A stretch of 64,000 nt of DNA from Marinobacterium aestuarii. GTDB lineage: Bacteria; Pseudomonadota; Gammaproteobacteria; Pseudomonadales; Balneatricaceae. Position 1 is the first letter of the stretch; every line of letters starts with the position of its first letter. The notes below the pieces were generated by a model. The model had not been told where the DNA came from. It searched no databases and was given only the letters and a program-made list of their open reading frames with translations. Shown one piece after another: positions 46,321 to 58,122 of the stretch. Location of the stretch: the NCBI RefSeq assembly GCF_001651805.1, contig NZ_CP015839.1:5022001-5086000 (forward strand), in the 5' to 3' direction. The position numbers and the translations under genes are program-made.

Positions 46321-47670
46321 TTAAGATACAAGCGCTTGCAATGCTTTTTCAACATCATCGGCGAGCTCTCGGCACAGCTCTGCCACAAGCTGCCCATCCT
46401 CACCCTCGATCATGACCCGCACGACAGGTTCCGTGCCCGACGGGCGCAGCAGCACGCGTCCGGAATTACCCAGCCGCGCCTCAGTCCGGGCCACTGCCTG
46501 GTCAATCTCGGCAACCCCGCTGATATCCACCTTTTTGGCGATCCGCACATTGATCATTTCCTGCGGCAGCTTGCTCATGCCGGCTTTCAGCTGTGCCAGG
46601 GTATCGCCGCTTTCCACCATGGCCTTGAGCACCTGCAGCCCGGCAACAATGCCATCACCGGTGCTGGTCAGATGGCGGCATATCACATGACCTGAATTCT
46701 CGGCCCCCAGGAACCAGTCCCTGCGACCCAGTTCTTCCAGCACATAGCGGTCCCCAACCTGGGTCCGCACAAAGGGAATATCATTGCGCTGCAGTGCCAG
46801 CTCAAGCCCGTAATTACTCATGAGGGTGCCTACAACACCGCCGGTCAGTCGCCCCTGCAGCTGCATCTGGCGCGCGATAATAAACAGGATTTCATCACCA
46901 TCCACCACGTTACCGGCGGCATCCACCATAATGATCCGGTCGCCATCACCGTCCAGTGCTATGCCTATATCCGCCTTTTCCGCCAGCACGCGCTGCTGCA
47001 AGGCGGCCGGATCGGTAGCGCCACACTCAGCATTGATATTGATACCATCGGGGGATGTCGCCATGCGAATCACCCGCGCACCGAGCTCCTCGAACACCTG
47101 GGGGGCGACGTGATAGGTGGCGCCATTGGCACAGTCGAGCACAATACGCAGACCTTTCAGACTCAGGGCCCCGCTGACCGTGCCCTTGCAGAATTCGATG
47201 TAGCGCCCGGCAGCATCGTCGATACGACGGGCCTTGCCCAGCTCATGGGACTCCACCGTGGACATGGCAATATCCATCTGAGCCTCGATTGCCTGCTCAA
47301 CCTCATCCGGCAGCTTGGTGCCCGATGCCGAGAAAAACTTGATGCCATTATCGTAAAACGGATTATGCGAGGCGCTGATCACAATGCCCGCATCGGCACG
47401 AAAGGTCTTGGTCAGGTAGGCAATGGCCGGGGTCGGCATCGGACCGGTCAGCAACACATCCACACCGGCGGCGGACAACCCCGCTTCCAGCGCCGATTCA
47501 AACATGTAGCCCGAGATGCGGGTGTCCTTGCCGATCAGGATACGGCTTTGCCCGGAACGCGCAAACACCTTGCCCGCTGCCCAGCCCAGCTTGAGCACAA
47601 AGTCCGGTGTAATCGGGTGCTGCCCCACCTTGCCGCGTATGCCGTCCGTGCCAAAATAACGTTTCGTCAC
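46321..47670 (-). CDS. glmM: Phosphoglucosamine mutase
   Basis: It converts glucosamine-6-phosphate to glucosamine-1-phosphate for peptidoglycan and LPS precursors. The 449-residue protein has the phosphoserine motif ISASHNPF with Ser101, the metal-binding GDGDR near 240 and the C-terminal phosphate-binding RPSGTEP. The start is GTG at 47670, overlapping the folP stop (GTGA). Confidence 0.97.
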   Translation of the reverse strand: MTKRYFGTDGIRGKVGQHPITPDFVLKLGWAAGKVFARSGQSRILIGKDTRISGYMFESALEAGLSAAGVDVLLTGPMPTPAIAYLTKTFRADAGIVISASHNPFYDNGIKFFSASGTKLPDEVEQAIEAQMDIAMSTVESHELGKARRIDDAAGRYIEFCKGTVSGALSLKGLRIVLDCANGATYHVAPQVFEELGARVIRMATSPDGININAECGATDPAALQQRVLAEKADIGIALDGDGDRIIMVDAAGNVVDGDEILFIIARQMQLQGRLTGGVVGTLMSNYGLELALQRNDIPFVRTQVGDRYVLEELGRRDWFLGAENSGHVICRHLTSTGDGIVAGLQVLKAMVESGDTLAQLKAGMSKLPQEMINVRIAKKVDISGVAEIDQAVARTEARLGNSGRVLLRPSGTEPVVRVMIEGEDGQLVAELCRELADDVEKALQALVS

Positions 47671-48545
47671 GCCTGTTCTCCCTTTGATTCCATCATCACA
47701 GCCTCGGTCATGCGCACCGCATCCACCGTTGCCGCCACATCATGTACACGGATAATTTTCGCACCTTTTTGCACCGCAATCACCGCCGTTGCCAGCCCGC
47801 CCGCCAGGCGCTGATCCACCGGACGGTCCAGCGCCTGGCCAATCATGCTCTTGCGCGAGGTGCCAACCAGCAGCGGCAACTCAAGCTGTTGCAGGCGCTG
47901 CATTTGGTTCAGCAGGCGCAGGTTGTGCTCCAGTGTCTTGCCAAAGCCAAAGCCCGGATCCAGCAACAGACGATCACGACTGATTCCCGCCAGTTCGCAG
48001 GCCAGCACGCGCTGGCGCAGAAAGTCGCCAACCTCGGCAATGATATCCTCATAGTGTGGCGCCAGCTGCATGTCCGCCGGCGTATTGCCCTGCATGTGCA
48101 TCAGACAAACCGGCAGCCCGGTTGCTGCTGCAGCCGCCAGAGCACCATCACGGCCGAGCGCACGGACATCATTGAGCATGCCCGCGCCCAGCTTTGCAGC
48201 TTCGATGAATACCTGTGCCGTGCTGGAATCAATCGAGACAATAACATCCAGCTCGCGCTGAATCAGCTCCAGTGCCGGCAGCACTCGGTCGAGCTCCTGC
48301 TGCATACTGACAGGCACAGCGCCTGGGCGGGTTGACTCACCGCCAAGATCGAGGATAGTCGCGCCCTCTTGCACCATCCGGGCTGCGCGCCCGAGTATTT
48401 TCTCGCAGGCGGGCTGCCCGGCCTGATACAGGGTGTTACCGTCCGAGAAAGAATCGGGGGTTACATTCAGGATACCCATGACCTGCACCCGGGACAGATC
48501 CAGCTCCCGTGCGCCACATTTCAGTTTGGTGTTACTCAATACCAT
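47667..48545 (-). CDS. folP: Dihydropteroate synthase
   Basis: It condenses p-aminobenzoate with the pterin pyrophosphate; target of sulfonamides. The product (292 residues from ATG 48545) has [14 protein letters not shown] (23-36), the GGESTRPGA loop and the C-terminal pterin site. GGAGG lies only two bases before ATG 48545, so a TTG six bases downstream or one nine bases upstream may be used. It follows ftsH after a read-through terminator and overlaps glmM by 4 bases. Confidence 0.94.
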   Translation of the reverse strand: MVLSNTKLKCGARELDLSRVQVMGILNVTPDSFSDGNTLYQAGQPACEKILGRAARMVQEGATILDLGGESTRPGAVPVSMQQELDRVLPALELIQRELDVIVSIDSSTAQVFIEAAKLGAGMLNDVRALGRDGALAAAAATGLPVCLMHMQGNTPADMQLAPHYEDIIAEVGDFLRQRVLACELAGISRDRLLLDPGFGFGKTLEHNLRLLNQMQRLQQLELPLLVGTSRKSMIGQALDRPVDQRLAGGLATAVIAVQKGAKIIRVHDVAATVDAVRMTEAVMMESKGEQA

Positions 48546-48557
48546 TGCCTCCAAAAC

Positions 48558-48589
48558 AAAAAGGCCAGCCCTGCCGGGCCAGCCTTTTT
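48558..48589. terminator. Terminator-like hairpin between ftsH and folP
   Basis: AAAAAGGC pairs with GCCTTTTT around an inner GCCC/GGGC stem; it is symmetric and can act on either strand. Located 25 bases after the ftsH stop, it probably reduces but does not abolish read-through to folP. Confidence 0.8.
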
Positions 48590-48613
48590 CGATACTAATC
48601 AGTGCCGGTTAGA

Positions 48614-50620
48614 TCAGTGCAACTTGGGATCCGTTGACTCCGGCATATCCGGATCTTCCGCCGGAGGGGTCTCTTCCTTCCCGGCATCGACGTTCGACTG
48701 CTCATCCTTGTCGCCTGACTGCGCCTCGGCCGCAGGTGCAGACTTCTCATCGGCATCGGCAGCTTCAGTCGCCTGAGCGCTGCTGTCGGTGTCGACCCAG
48801 TCATCCGGCGGTGTCACTGGCTGGCGAGCCATCAGTTCATCCAGCTGGCCTGAATCGATGGTTTCGTACTTGATCAGTGCATGCGCCATGGCTTCGAGAA
48901 TATCGCGATTCTGTTCCAGCAGCTGGTGCGCCTCAACATAACAGTCATCAATGATGCTGCGCACCACCGAGTCGATTTTACGCTGGGTTTCTTCAGACGT
49001 CTGCTTGGCAGGTGCGCCATAACCACGGGTGAACGGGTCGCCGTCTTCATCGTCATACAACAGCGGCCCCAGCTCTTCGCTCAGGCCCCATTTGGTGACC
49101 ATGCTGCGCGCCAGACTGGTGGCACGCTGAATGTCATTGGAAGCACCGGTGGTAACGCCATCCTTGCCCAGGGTCATCTCTTCCGCAATACGGCCGCCAT
49201 AGAGCGAACAGATATTGGAAATGAGCGTGCGACGGCTATGGCTGTAACGATCTTCCTCCGGCAGGAACATGGTCACACCCAGTGCCCGGCCGCGGGGAAT
49301 AATGGACACCTTGTACACCGGATCGTGCTCGGGCATCAGGCGCCCGACAATAGCGTGGCCGGCTTCATGGTAGGCGGTATTCAGGCGTTCCTTGTAGGAC
49401 ATGACCATGGACTTGCGCTCGGCGCCCATCATGATCTTGTCCTTGGCTTTTTCGAACTGCAGCATGCCAACGGTGCGACGGCTGTCACGGGCAGCAAAGA
49501 GCGCCGCCTCGTTCACCAGGTTGGCCAGATCAGCACCGGAAAAGCCGGGCGTGCCACGGGCAATCAGTGCAGGCTTGACGTCGTCTGCCAGCGGTACCTT
49601 GCGCATGTGCACTTTGAGAATCTGCTCGCGACCACGGATATCCGGCAGGCCGACATGTACCTGGCGGTCGAAACGGCCGGGACGCAGCAGTGCAGGGTCA
49701 AGCACGTCAGGCCTGTTGGTGGCGGCGATGACGATGACACCCTCAGTACCTTCGAAGCCGTCCATCTCAACCAGCAGCTGGTTCAGTGTCTGCTCGCGCT
49801 CGTCATTGCCGCCGCCCATGCCAACACCACGGTGACGGCCAACAGCATCGATTTCATCGATAAAGATAATGCAGGGCGCATTCTTTTTCGCCTGCTCGAA
49901 CATGTCACGGACACGGGACGCACCCACACCGACAAACATCTCGACGAAGTCCGAACCTGAAATACTGTAGAAAGGCACCTTCGCCTCGCCGGCGATCGCC
50001 TTGGCCAGCAGTGTCTTACCGGTACCCGGGTTACCAGACATCAGTACACCGCGCGGAATATGGCCACCGAGCCGCTGGAACCTGCCGGGATCGCGCAGGT
50101 AATCGACCAGTTCCTTGACGTCTTCCTTGGCCTCTTCCACACCGGCCACATCGTCAAAGGTGGTCTTGATCTGGTCTTCGCTCATCATGCGGGCTTTCGA
50201 CTTGCCAAAGGACATAGGCCCCTTGCCACCGCCACCGCCCTGCATCTGGCGCATAAAGAACATGAAAACAGCAATGATCACCAGTATCGGGAATGACGCC
50301 ACCAGTAGCTGGGTCCAGATGCTCTGCTGCTCAGGCTGCTTGCCTTCAATGATGACCTTGTGCAGCAGCAGGTCGTCAACCAGCTTGGGATCCTGCAGTG
50401 CAGGACGAATAGTCTCGAACCGCTCCCCATTCTGCCGCTGCCCCTGGATGGTATAACCATCGATGACAACCTTGGACACGCGGTCAGCCTGGACTTCTGC
50501 CACGAAGTCGGAATATGTAAGTCTGCGGGAATCTCCCTCGGCATTGAAGTTATTGAAAACGGTCAGCAGGACCGCAGCAATAACCAGCCAGAGGACCAGA
50601 TTCTTTGCCATATCGTTCAA
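48614..50620 (-). CDS. ftsH: ATP-dependent zinc metalloprotease FtsH
   Basis: A membrane-anchored quality-control protease. The 668-residue protein has two membrane segments (about 8-24 and 105-123), AAA+ Walker A GNPGTGKT (196-203; most homologues have GPPGTGKT), the second region of homology [18 protein letters not shown] and the zinc motif HEAGH (418-422). A long acidic Asp/Ala/Glu-rich tail follows. The start is TTG 50620 (MNDMAKNL) with GAGG suitably placed, as in the long form of E. coli; ATG 50611 is the alternative. Confidence 0.96.
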   Translation of the reverse strand: MNDMAKNLVLWLVIAAVLLTVFNNFNAEGDSRRLTYSDFVAEVQADRVSKVVIDGYTIQGQRQNGERFETIRPALQDPKLVDDLLLHKVIIEGKQPEQQSIWTQLLVASFPILVIIAVFMFFMRQMQGGGGGKGPMSFGKSKARMMSEDQIKTTFDDVAGVEEAKEDVKELVDYLRDPGRFQRLGGHIPRGVLMSGNPGTGKTLLAKAIAGEAKVPFYSISGSDFVEMFVGVGASRVRDMFEQAKKNAPCIIFIDEIDAVGRHRGVGMGGGNDEREQTLNQLLVEMDGFEGTEGVIVIAATNRPDVLDPALLRPGRFDRQVHVGLPDIRGREQILKVHMRKVPLADDVKPALIARGTPGFSGADLANLVNEAALFAARDSRRTVGMLQFEKAKDKIMMGAERKSMVMSYKERLNTAYHEAGHAIVGRLMPEHDPVYKVSIIPRGRALGVTMFLPEEDRYSHSRRTLISNICSLYGGRIAEEMTLGKDGVTTGASNDIQRATSLARSMVTKWGLSEELGPLLYDDEDGDPFTRGYGAPAKQTSEETQRKIDSVVRSIIDDCYVEAHQLLEQNRDILEAMAHALIKYETIDSGQLDELMARQPVTPPDDWVDTDSSAQATEAADADEKSAPAAEAQSGDKDEQSNVDAGKEETPPAEDPDMPESTDPKLH

Positions 50621-50749
50621 AGGACTACCCTCAATTGACGCTCAAGCACGAAAATTCGCGCTTCAAAAGTACACCAGTTTAACTGGCCTGACTACTTCAC
50701 TCACCACCCTGTGCCATGACAGCCAGGCCGGCGCGGTACTACGGACTGT

Positions 50750-51370
50750 TTAGCCCTTGAAGCCTGTGCCGAGCAGGTAGACCTCACGGGAGCGCGCGCG
50801 CGATGCATCGGGCTTGCGGGTCACTACCTTGGTAAAGCTCTGCCGCACATCCGCGAGATAGGCATCGAACCCCTCTCCCTGAAACACTTTGACCAGAAAA
50901 GAGCCGCCTGGTTTAAGCACCTGACGCACCATATCCAGCGCCAGTTCAACCAGATACATTGCTGCAGGCTGGTCTATTCCGGACATACCACTCATATTGG
51001 GGGCCATATCGGAAATTACAAGGTCTGCCGGCGCATCCCCCAGCGCTGCCAGAATTTGCGCCAGCACGGCCTCGTCGGTGAAATCGCCCTGTACAAACTC
51101 GACACCGGCCAGCGAGTCCATCGACAGTATGTCCGACGCCACAACGCGACCATTGTCCCCCACCAGTTCGCTGGCCACCTGGGACCAGCCACCGGGCGCT
51201 GCGCCCAGGTCGACCACTGTCATGCCCGGGCGCAGTAACCGATCCTTGTCGTTCAGTTCCTTCAGCTTGTAGCTGGCGCGGGAGCGCATACCGTCGGATT
51301 TCGACTGTTTGACGTAGCGGTCATCAAAATGTTCCTTTAACCACTGACCACTGCTTTTAGATCTTGCCAC
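50750..51370 (-). CDS. rlmE: 23S rRNA (uridine(2552)-2'-O)-methyltransferase
   Basis: It methylates U2552 in the A loop of 23S rRNA. The 206-residue protein from GTG 51370 ([14 protein letters not shown]) has the SAM motif [11 protein letters not shown] (54-64), the catalytic Lys-Asp-Lys-Glu residues (for example ISDMAPN and FLVKVFQG) and normal length. The open frame extends ten codons upstream. It precedes ftsH, the classical rrmJ-ftsH pair. Confidence 0.95.
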   Translation of the reverse strand: MARSKSSGQWLKEHFDDRYVKQSKSDGMRSRASYKLKELNDKDRLLRPGMTVVDLGAAPGGWSQVASELVGDNGRVVASDILSMDSLAGVEFVQGDFTDEAVLAQILAALGDAPADLVISDMAPNMSGMSGIDQPAAMYLVELALDMVRQVLKPGGSFLVKVFQGEGFDAYLADVRQSFTKVVTRKPDASRARSREVYLLGTGFKG

Positions 51371-51507
51371 TTGTAATTCCAGACCGATCAATGGTTGCAA
51401 CGCTACTCAGCGATGGGCAACTCAGGTAAAATGATTGATTGTTTTCATCGTGGCCCGTTTTAACACGCAAGCCCGACCCACACAATCACGAGGCAACGTA
51501 TTCTAGT

Positions 51508-51810
51508 ATGAGCCTGACGCCCGAGCAAAAGAAGCAGCTGCGCACCATCGGCCACAAACTGAACCCGATCGTGACCGTTGCCGGTAAGGGACTGACCGAA
51601 AACCTGCAGCTGGAAGTCGACCGTGCCCTGGACGACCACGAACTGATCAAGGTGAAGTTTGCGGTTGGCGAGCGCGAAATCAAGAAACAGCTTATCCAGG
51701 AGCTCTGCACCATTGTGGAGTGCACACTGGTACAGGAGATCGGCAACATCGCCCTGATCTACCGCAAGGCGCTGGAACCCAACCCCAAGCTGTCTAACCT
51801 GCTGCGCTAA
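51508..51810 (+). CDS. yhbY: YhbY-family RNA-binding protein
   Basis: A 100-residue CRM-domain protein that associates with pre-50S ribosomal particles. It has LTPEQKKQLRTIGHKLNPIV at the start, GKGLTENL for RNA binding and a C-terminal IYRKALEPNPKL. ATG 51508 is chosen over earlier in-frame codons. It is divergent from rlmE and ends at a terminator shared with the convergent greA. Confidence 0.93.
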   Translation: MSLTPEQKKQLRTIGHKLNPIVTVAGKGLTENLQLEVDRALDDHELIKVKFAVGEREIKKQLIQELCTIVECTLVQEIGNIALIYRKALEPNPKLSNLLR

Positions 51811-51825
51811 GCCTTCGCAGCACAT

Positions 51826-51854
51826 AAAAAAAACCGCCAGCAGGCGGTTTTTTT
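51826..51854. terminator. Bidirectional terminator between yhbY and greA
   Basis: CCGCC-AGCA-GGCGG, with A8 before and T7 after, serves both converging units. Confidence 0.95.
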
Positions 51855-51868
51855 ATGCCACAGCACAA

Positions 51869-52345
51869 TCAGATGTGCTTCACCTCGACGATTTCGTACT
51901 CGATCTCACCGCCCGGGGTCGCCACACAGGCGATATCGCCTTCTTCCTTGCCAATCAGGGCGCGCGCGATCGGTGAATTCACCGAAATCTTGCTCAGCTT
52001 GATATCGGCCTCGTCGTCACCAACGATCTGATAACGAACCTCATCACCGCTGTCGACGTTGGCAATCAGTACAGTCGCGCCGAAGAACACCTTGCCACTG
52101 TGGGGGATCGTAGTGACATCGATCACCTGGCACTGGGACAGCTTGGACTCAAGTTCCTGAATCCGGCCTTCGATGAAGCCCTGCTGTTCCCGCGCCGCGT
52201 GGTACTCGGCATTTTCCTTCAAATCACCGTGCGCACGCGCAGTGGCGATGTCCGCGATAACACGCGGACGATCTTTGGACTTCAGACGATCCAGCTCTGC
52301 ACGCAGAGCCAGTTCGCCGCCGACAGTCATGGGAACTCGTTTCAT
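51869..52345 (-). CDS. greA: Transcription elongation factor GreA
   Basis: It rescues backtracked RNA polymerase by stimulating transcript cleavage. The 158-residue product has an N-terminal coiled coil with the tip motif [20 protein letters not shown] (about 37-56) and a globular C-terminal domain with IVGDDEAD and [13 protein letters not shown]. Its start overlaps the carB stop by 4 bases, placing it last in carA-carB-greA. Confidence 0.97.
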   Translation of the reverse strand: MKRVPMTVGGELALRAELDRLKSKDRPRVIADIATARAHGDLKENAEYHAAREQQGFIEGRIQELESKLSQCQVIDVTTIPHSGKVFFGATVLIANVDSGDEVRYQIVGDDEADIKLSKISVNSPIARALIGKEEGDIACVATPGGEIEYEIVEVKHI

Positions 52346-55300
52346 TTCGCAATACCTGCATGCAAGTCCTGAAGGCTGCGCACCACCTTCTCTTCACCGT
52401 ATTCCATCGCCATGGTCATGGCTTCTGCGCCTGCCAAAGTCGTGGTGTACGGCACCTTGTGCTGCAATGCGCTGCGACGAATTTCAGACGAGTCTGCAAT
52501 CGCCTTGCGACCTTCAGTGGTGTTGATCACATAAACGATTTCATCGTTCTTGATCATGTCGACGATATTCGGCCGACCTTCCATGACCTTGTTCACCGCC
52601 GTCGCCGGCAGGTTATGCTCGGCCAGCAGCTTGACGGTGCCGCCCGTGCCCACCAGGGAGAAGCCCAGGTCCAGCAGAGACTTGGCCACCTTGACCACGC
52701 CCGCCTTGTCGACATCGCGTACCGATATGAAGGCCTTGCCTTTCTTCGGCATTTTTTCGCCGGCACCAATCTGGGCTTTCATGAAGGCTTCGCCGAAGGT
52801 TTCGCCAACACCCATGACTTCACCGGTCGACTTCATTTCCGGGCCCAGAATCGGATCCACGCTCGGGAACTTGTTGAACGGGAATACCGCTTCCTTGACG
52901 TAGAAGTTGGTCGGCACAATCTCTTCGGTAAAGCCCAGCTCCTGCAGGGTTTTGCCGGTCATCACCAGGGCCGCAATCTTGGCCAGCGACACGCCGATGC
53001 ACTTGGAGACGAAAGGCACGGTACGGGATGCACGCGGGTTGACTTCGATAACGTAGATTTCGCCATCCTGGTAAGCCAGCTGTACGTTCATCAGGCCGAC
53101 AACACCCAGTTCCAGTGCCATCTTCTTGACCTGTTCGCGCATCTCGTCCTGCACATCGGCCGCCAGGCTGTAAGGCGGCAGCGAGCAGGCGGAGTCGCCG
53201 GAGTGTACGCCGGCCTGTTCAATGTGCTGCATGATGGCGCCGATCACGACGGTCTTGCCATCGCAGATGGCATCGATATCGACTTCAACAGCAGCATTCA
53301 GGAAGTGATCCAGCAGCACAGGCGCGTCGTTGGAAACCTTGACCGCGTTGGTCATGTAGCGACGCAGTTCGCTTTCCTTGTAAACAATCTCCATCGCCCG
53401 GCCACCGAGGACGTAGGACGGACGCACGACCAGCGGGTAACCTATCTTGGCCGCTTCGATCACGGCCGCTTCCAGACTACGCACAGTCGCGTTCTGTGGC
53501 TGTTTCAGGCCCAGACGCTTGAGCATCTGCTGGAACTGTTCACGGTCTTCTGCACGGTCAATGGCTTCCGGGCTGGTACCGATAATGGGCACACCGGCCT
53601 GCTCCAGGGCCACCGCCAGTTTCAGCGGCGTCTGGCCACCGTACTGCACGATCACGCCCTTGGGCTTCTCGACTTCAACGATCTCCAGTACGTCTTCCAG
53701 CGTGATCGGCTCGAAGTACAGGCGATCAGAGGTGTCGTAGTCGGTGGAAACCGTTTCGGGGTTACAGTTGACCATAATGGTCTCGAAACCGTCTTCACGG
53801 GCAGCCAGGGCCGCGTGGACGCAGCAATAGTCAAACTCGATGCCCTGACCGATACGGTTAGGACCGCCGCCGATGACCATGATCTTGTCCCGCGTTGACG
53901 GGTTGGCCTCGCACTCTTCCTCGTAGGTCGAGTACATGTAGGCCGTGTCAGTAGCGAATTCCGCCGCGCAGGTATCCACACGCTTGTAGACAGGGCGCAC
54001 GCCCAGGCTGTGCCGCTGTTTGCGGAACTGCTTCTCGCTCACGCCCAGCAACTTGGCCAGACGGGCATCAGAGAAGCCCTTGCGCTTGAGGCGGTAAATC
54101 TTGTCCTTGTCCATATCGGACAGGGCCATGTTGGAAACGCGCGCTTCGTCCTTGATAAGGTCTTCAATCTGAACCAGGAACCAGGGATCAACGCCCGACA
54201 GTTCGTAGATTTCATCTACGCTCATGCCCAGACGCATGGCATCACCGATGTACCAGATACGCTCGCCGCCGGGCTGCTTGAGCTCGCGGATAATATCGCT
54301 GCGGGCGTCTTCGCTTTCCAGGTCTACGATCGGATCCAGACCCGTTGCACCCACTTCCAGACCGCGCAGTGCTTTTTGCAGCGATTCCTGCTGTGTACGG
54401 CCGATGGCCATAACTTCGCCGACCGACTTCATCTGGGTCGTCAGACGATCATTGGCCTGGGGAAATTTTTCAAAGGTGAAACGCGGAATCTTGGTAACGA
54501 CGTAGTCGATCGCAGGCTCAAAGGACGCCGGTGTGCGACCGCCGGTAATGTCGTTCTGCAGTTCATCCAGGGTGTAACCGATGGCCAGCTTGGCGGCGAT
54601 CTTGGCAATCGGGAAACCGGTTGCCTTGGACGCCAGCGCAGACGAGCGCGAAACACGCGGGTTCATCTCGATCACGACCATGCGGCCGGTTTTCGGGTCT
54701 ATACCGAACTGGACGTTAGAACCGCCGGTTTCAACACCAATCTCGCGCAGGACAGCGATGGACGCATCCCGCATCAGCTGGTATTCCTTGTCGGTCAGCG
54801 TCTGAGCCGGCGCAACCGTGATGGAGTCACCGGTGTGTACGCCCATGGCATCGAAGTTTTCGATGGTGCAGACGATGATGCAGTTATCGTTCTTGTCGCG
54901 AACGACCTCCATCTCGTACTCTTTCCAGCCGATCAGAGACTCATCGATCAGCAGCTCGCTGGTCGGGGACAGATCCAGACCTCGCTCGCAGATCTCGATG
55001 AACTCTTCACGATTGTAGGCGATACCACCGCCTGAGCCACCCATGGTGAACGACGGGCGAATAATGGCCGGGTAGCCGATGGACGCCTGAACCTGCAACG
55101 CCTCTTCCATGCTGTGGGCAATCATTGCACGTGGGCATGCCAGACCAATGGACTTCATCGCCTTGTCGAAACGCTCGCGGTCTTCGGCCTTGTCGATGGC
55201 ATCCTGGCTGGCGCCGATCATCTCGACACCGAACTTGGCCAGTACGCCTTCGCGGTCCAGATCCAGCGCACAGTTCAGTGCAGTCTGGCCGCCCATGGTG

Positions 55301-55563
55301 GGCAGCAGAGCATCCGGGCGTTCTTTTTCAATGATCTTGGCAACTGTTTTCCAGTTGATAGGCTCAATATAGGTCGCATCCGCCATCGCCGGATCGGTCA
55401 TGATGGTGGCCGGATTGGAGTTCACCAGGATGACCCGGTAACCTTCTTCACGCAGCGCCTTGCAGGCCTGAGCACCGGAATAGTCGAACTCACAGGCCTG
55501 GCCGATTACGATCGGCCCTGCGCCTAGAATCAGAATACTTTTAATGTCCGTACGTTTTGGCAT
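52342..55563 (-). CDS. carB: Carbamoyl-phosphate synthase large subunit
   Basis: It makes carbamoyl phosphate from bicarbonate, ammonia and two ATP for arginine and pyrimidine synthesis. The 1073-residue protein has two homologous ATP-grasp halves (about 1-400 and 550-935), each with a PSFTMGG/PSYVLGG-type motif, an oligomerisation region between them and a C-terminal MGS-like allosteric domain (about 937-1073). Length matches E. coli. It begins 43 bases after carA. Confidence 0.98.
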   Translation of the reverse strand: MPKRTDIKSILILGAGPIVIGQACEFDYSGAQACKALREEGYRVILVNSNPATIMTDPAMADATYIEPINWKTVAKIIEKERPDALLPTMGGQTALNCALDLDREGVLAKFGVEMIGASQDAIDKAEDRERFDKAMKSIGLACPRAMIAHSMEEALQVQASIGYPAIIRPSFTMGGSGGGIAYNREEFIEICERGLDLSPTSELLIDESLIGWKEYEMEVVRDKNDNCIIVCTIENFDAMGVHTGDSITVAPAQTLTDKEYQLMRDASIAVLREIGVETGGSNVQFGIDPKTGRMVVIEMNPRVSRSSALASKATGFPIAKIAAKLAIGYTLDELQNDITGGRTPASFEPAIDYVVTKIPRFTFEKFPQANDRLTTQMKSVGEVMAIGRTQQESLQKALRGLEVGATGLDPIVDLESEDARSDIIRELKQPGGERIWYIGDAMRLGMSVDEIYELSGVDPWFLVQIEDLIKDEARVSNMALSDMDKDKIYRLKRKGFSDARLAKLLGVSEKQFRKQRHSLGVRPVYKRVDTCAAEFATDTAYMYSTYEEECEANPSTRDKIMVIGGGPNRIGQGIEFDYCCVHAALAAREDGFETIMVNCNPETVSTDYDTSDRLYFEPITLEDVLEIVEVEKPKGVIVQYGGQTPLKLAVALEQAGVPIIGTSPEAIDRAEDREQFQQMLKRLGLKQPQNATVRSLEAAVIEAAKIGYPLVVRPSYVLGGRAMEIVYKESELRRYMTNAVKVSNDAPVLLDHFLNAAVEVDIDAICDGKTVVIGAIMQHIEQAGVHSGDSACSLPPYSLAADVQDEMREQVKKMALELGVVGLMNVQLAYQDGEIYVIEVNPRASRTVPFVSKCIGVSLAKIAALVMTGKTLQELGFTEEIVPTNFYVKEAVFPFNKFPSVDPILGPEMKSTGEVMGVGETFGEAFMKAQIGAGEKMPKKGKAFISVRDVDKAGVVKVAKSLLDLGFSLVGTGGTVKLLAEHNLPATAVNKVMEGRPNIVDMIKNDEIVYVINTTEGRKAIADSSEIRRSALQHKVPYTTTLAGAEAMTMAMEYGEEKVVRSLQDLHAGIAK

Positions 55564-55606
55564 CGATATAAACCAGTCAAATCTGTTAGCTGTAACTGCG
55601 TGTTGC

Positions 55607-56746
55607 TCAGGCGTCCTTGCGGGCCTGCATCTGCTCGATAAAGCGATCGAACAGCGGCGCCACGTCCTGCGGTCCCGGGCTGGCTTCAGGGTGTCCCTGG
55701 AAGCTGAAGGCCGGACGGTCCGTCAGTTCAATGCCCTGCAAAGACCCATCGAACAGCGACTTATGAATCACCCTGACGTTGGACGGCAACGTACTTTCAT
55801 CCACCGCAAAACCATGGTTCTGGCTGGTGATCATCACGCGGGATGAGTCCAGATCCTGTACCGGATGGTTGGCGCCGTGGTGGCCAAATTTCATTTTCAC
55901 CGTCTTGGCACCGCAGGCCAGCGCGAGCAGCTGATGCCCAAGACAGATACCGAAAACCGGTACATCTGTCTCGCAGATCGCCTTGATCGCCTGAATTGCG
56001 TAATCACAGGGCTCTGGGTCACCAGGGCCGTTGGACAGGAAAACGCCATCCGGATTCAGCGCCAGCACTTCAGCGGCGGGCGTCTGAGCCGGTACAACCG
56101 TCAAACGGCAACCTCGCTCAACCAGCATGCGCAGGATATTACGCTTCACACCGTAGTCGTACGCGACAACATGGAATGGCTGCTCGGACGGGTCCTTGTC
56201 AACATGGCCCACACCCAGTGTCCAGGTTGAGGAGTTCCAGCTGTACGCCTCAGTGGTAGAAACCACCTTGGCCAGATCCATGCCCTTGAGGCCCGGAAAC
56301 GCCTTGGCCTCAGCCAGCGCAACAGCCTCATCAACCGAATCACCGGCCATGATGCAGCCATTCTGCGCGCCTTTTTCCCGCAGAATGCGGGTCAGACGAC
56401 GGGTATCGATATCGGCGATGCCGAGAATATTCTTGGCTTTCAGGTAGGTATCCAGCGACTGCTCACTGCGAAAGTTGCTCGCCAGCAAAGGCAGATCGCG
56501 AATGACGAGACCGGAAACCCAGGTCTTGGCAGACTCTTCGTCTTCGGCGTTGGTACCTACGTTTCCGATGTGCGGGTATGTCAGGGTTACGATCTGACGG
56601 CAGTAGGACGGATCTGTCAGGATTTCCTGATATCCGGTCATGGAGGTGTTAAAAACAACTTCCCCGCTGGATTGTCCGTCGGCACCAATTGCCACCCCCC
56701 TGAAAATACTACCGTCTTCAAGGGCCAAAATGGCTGGTCTCGTCAA
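55607..56746 (-). CDS. carA: Carbamoyl-phosphate synthase small subunit (glutaminase)
   Basis: It supplies ammonia to CarB by hydrolysing glutamine. The 379-residue protein from TTG 56746 ([12 protein letters not shown]) has the class I amidotransferase triad: nucleophile Cys in [12 protein letters not shown] and the His/Glu in [12 protein letters not shown] strong GGGGGAGG lies five bases before TTG. The open frame extends to 56779 but that part is not conserved. No dapB or dnaJ gene precedes it, unlike the common gammaproteobacterial order. Confidence 0.95.
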   Translation of the reverse strand: MTRPAILALEDGSIFRGVAIGADGQSSGEVVFNTSMTGYQEILTDPSYCRQIVTLTYPHIGNVGTNAEDEESAKTWVSGLVIRDLPLLASNFRSEQSLDTYLKAKNILGIADIDTRRLTRILREKGAQNGCIMAGDSVDEAVALAEAKAFPGLKGMDLAKVVSTTEAYSWNSSTWTLGVGHVDKDPSEQPFHVVAYDYGVKRNILRMLVERGCRLTVVPAQTPAAEVLALNPDGVFLSNGPGDPEPCDYAIQAIKAICETDVPVFGICLGHQLLALACGAKTVKMKFGHHGANHPVQDLDSSRVMITSQNHGFAVDESTLPSNVRVIHKSLFDGSLQGIELTDRPAFSFQGHPEASPGPQDVAPLFDRFIEQMQARKDA

Positions 56747-56809
56747 GTGAACCTCCCCCGCGTGATGCGTTACAAACAAGCCGATACAAAAATGAACAGG
56801 TGCAAAAAA

Positions 56810-56837
56810 GCGAGGTAAAACCGAAACTTTACCTCGC
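56810..56837 (-). terminator. Terminator-like hairpin upstream of carA
   Basis: GCGAGGTAAA-ACCGAAAC-TTTACCTCGC is a 10-bp stem followed on the minus strand by TTTTTTG. No complete minus-strand gene lies upstream, so it either ended a lost gene or is a carA leader attenuator. Confidence 0.75.
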
Positions 56838-57148
56838 TCTATATAATTTGGGGCTTAGCCACCCCTGCGGGCAGGCAAACCGGCAGTATTCTAGTCGATT
56901 GGCGACCCAGTGTCCACGCGCAACACAGCCTTACTTCTTCAGCAGGCCTGACGCATCGCCTCCAAAACGCTGCGACCCCTCTGGGGTCAGCTCAATAATT
57001 ATTACAAAACATAAACTTACCCTGCGCCCGTGCTTAGGCATGAGGCATGAGGCACATAACTCAATTCTCCGATAGATAGATGATACACAGTGAACCGAGC
57101 AACCTGGACAGAGTCTGACCAGTAACACCAAGTTTGCAGGAGCGCCCG
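56838..57148. other. Interval between carA and the lipoprotein gene
   Basis: About 310 bases. On the minus strand an open frame ends at 56931 with IIELTPEGSQRFGGDASGLLKK, which reads like a genuine C-terminus but has no recognisable upstream part. The direct repeat GGCATGA occurs around 57043-57056. The divergent promoters of carA and the lipoprotein gene must lie here but are not obvious. Confidence 0.4.
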
Positions 57149-57760
57149 ATGAAACCGCTGCACATAACTCAATTGATAGTTACCGCCGCTTTGCTGACCG
57201 GCTGCGCATCCCCCAGCTATTGGTATGAGCCGCCGGCGCCGGATCAACTCAATCAGATGACGCTCAGTGGCAACTGGCAGGGACTGGCCCGCAATGCCTA
57301 TTCCCACAAGGTGGCCTATGGCGCCCTCGCAGGTCCGGTTGAAATCGACTGCGCCCGCTATCAGGACCTGATCAGCCTGAAGGTTACGAATGGAAAACTT
57401 GAAGGCTCGCTGGGAAGAGCACCGACGTTCAACTTCAGCACGACACTCAATGCCAGCGGCGAATTCAGTCACCAGATGCCCGTGCGAGGAGATACCTGGA
57501 TCTACGGTGGTGTAGGCATTTTCAGCAACGAACCCCAGCTCAGGATATCCGGCAAACTTGACTCTGCCCGCGGTGTCGGCGCCGGGCGAATATCGGTAAC
57601 CCCCAAAGACGAAACCCTGGGCTGTGACGGCCGCTTCCAGGTTAGCCGCAACTCAGGCTCTCCCCCTGTCGCCAGCCTAGGCAACCCGTTCAAGATCCAA
57701 TATTGGATAAATCGCTCCGAAGGCAGCAGCCGCGACCAACGTTCCTGGCCTAGCCGCTAA
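57149..57760 (+). CDS. Putative lipoprotein of unknown function
   Basis: A 203-residue protein with a lipoprotein signal (LLTGC, Cys19) and a mature part rich in Gly, Ser and beta-strand patterning (LSGNWQGLARNAY, GDTWIYGGVGIFSNEP). Two further Cys at about 70 and 160 could form a disulfide. I do not recognise the family. ATG 57149 has GCAGGAG upstream. It stands alone and ends before a very strong hairpin terminator. Confidence 0.75.
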   Translation: MKPLHITQLIVTAALLTGCASPSYWYEPPAPDQLNQMTLSGNWQGLARNAYSHKVAYGALAGPVEIDCARYQDLISLKVTNGKLEGSLGRAPTFNFSTTLNASGEFSHQMPVRGDTWIYGGVGIFSNEPQLRISGKLDSARGVGAGRISVTPKDETLGCDGRFQVSRNSGSPPVASLGNPFKIQYWINRSEGSSRDQRSWPSR

Positions 57761-57843
57761 AACACAGCAGATTAGATGCCTGGCACGGCTGCCTGAGTGG
57801 ACAAATCAGCCGGCCCTTACCGCGGATTTTCAAATTCCACATA

Positions 57844-57878
57844 CGAAAACGCCCCGACCGGAGGTCGGGGCGTTTTCG
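57844..57878. terminator. Strong hairpin terminator
   Basis: A 16-bp perfect stem, CGAAAACGCCCCGACC with a GGA loop. It lies 83 bases after the lipoprotein gene. On the minus strand it also follows a 5S-like 3' end, so it may originally have been an rRNA operon terminator. Confidence 0.92.
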
Positions 57879-57884
57879 TTGAAT

Positions 57885-58057
57885 AAATGCTTGGCGCCTC
57901 GCTGGCGAGCCGTCCCGCGGGCCCATTTACCCATTAAATAGAGGCCGCGGTCGTCAAACCGGGTCAAAGCTGCGCTTCGACAAGTCCCGTTTTGACCCTA
58001 CTATCACATGGCTGGGCGGCCGCAAACGGCGCTGTCTACCGTCCCCATGTGAGGGTC
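57885..58057. repeat. Decayed 5S rRNA-like fragments in inverted arrangement
   Basis: AAATGCTTGGCG at 57885 repeats the 3' end of the intact 5S gene (58121-58132), with a similar spacer and terminator. GACCCTACTATCACATGG (57994-58011) resembles the antisense 5S segment near its 3' end, and CCCCATGTGAGGGTC (58043-58057) the sense version, so they form an inverted pair. GGGTCAAA (57961) and TTTGACCC (57991) are another inverted pair. This looks like debris of a former 5S copy. Confidence 0.5.
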
Positions 58058-58080
58058 ATCGCTGAACAATACCCCATACG

Positions 58081-58114
58081 GAAAAACCCCGGCCTCATCG
58101 AGACCGGGGTTTCC
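58081..58114 (-). terminator. Terminator of the rRNA operon
   Basis: A 9-bp stem, AAACCCCGG with CCGGGGTTT, is followed on the minus strand by TTTTTCC, just after the 5S gene. Confidence 0.9.
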
Positions 58115-58122
58115 GTTATTAA

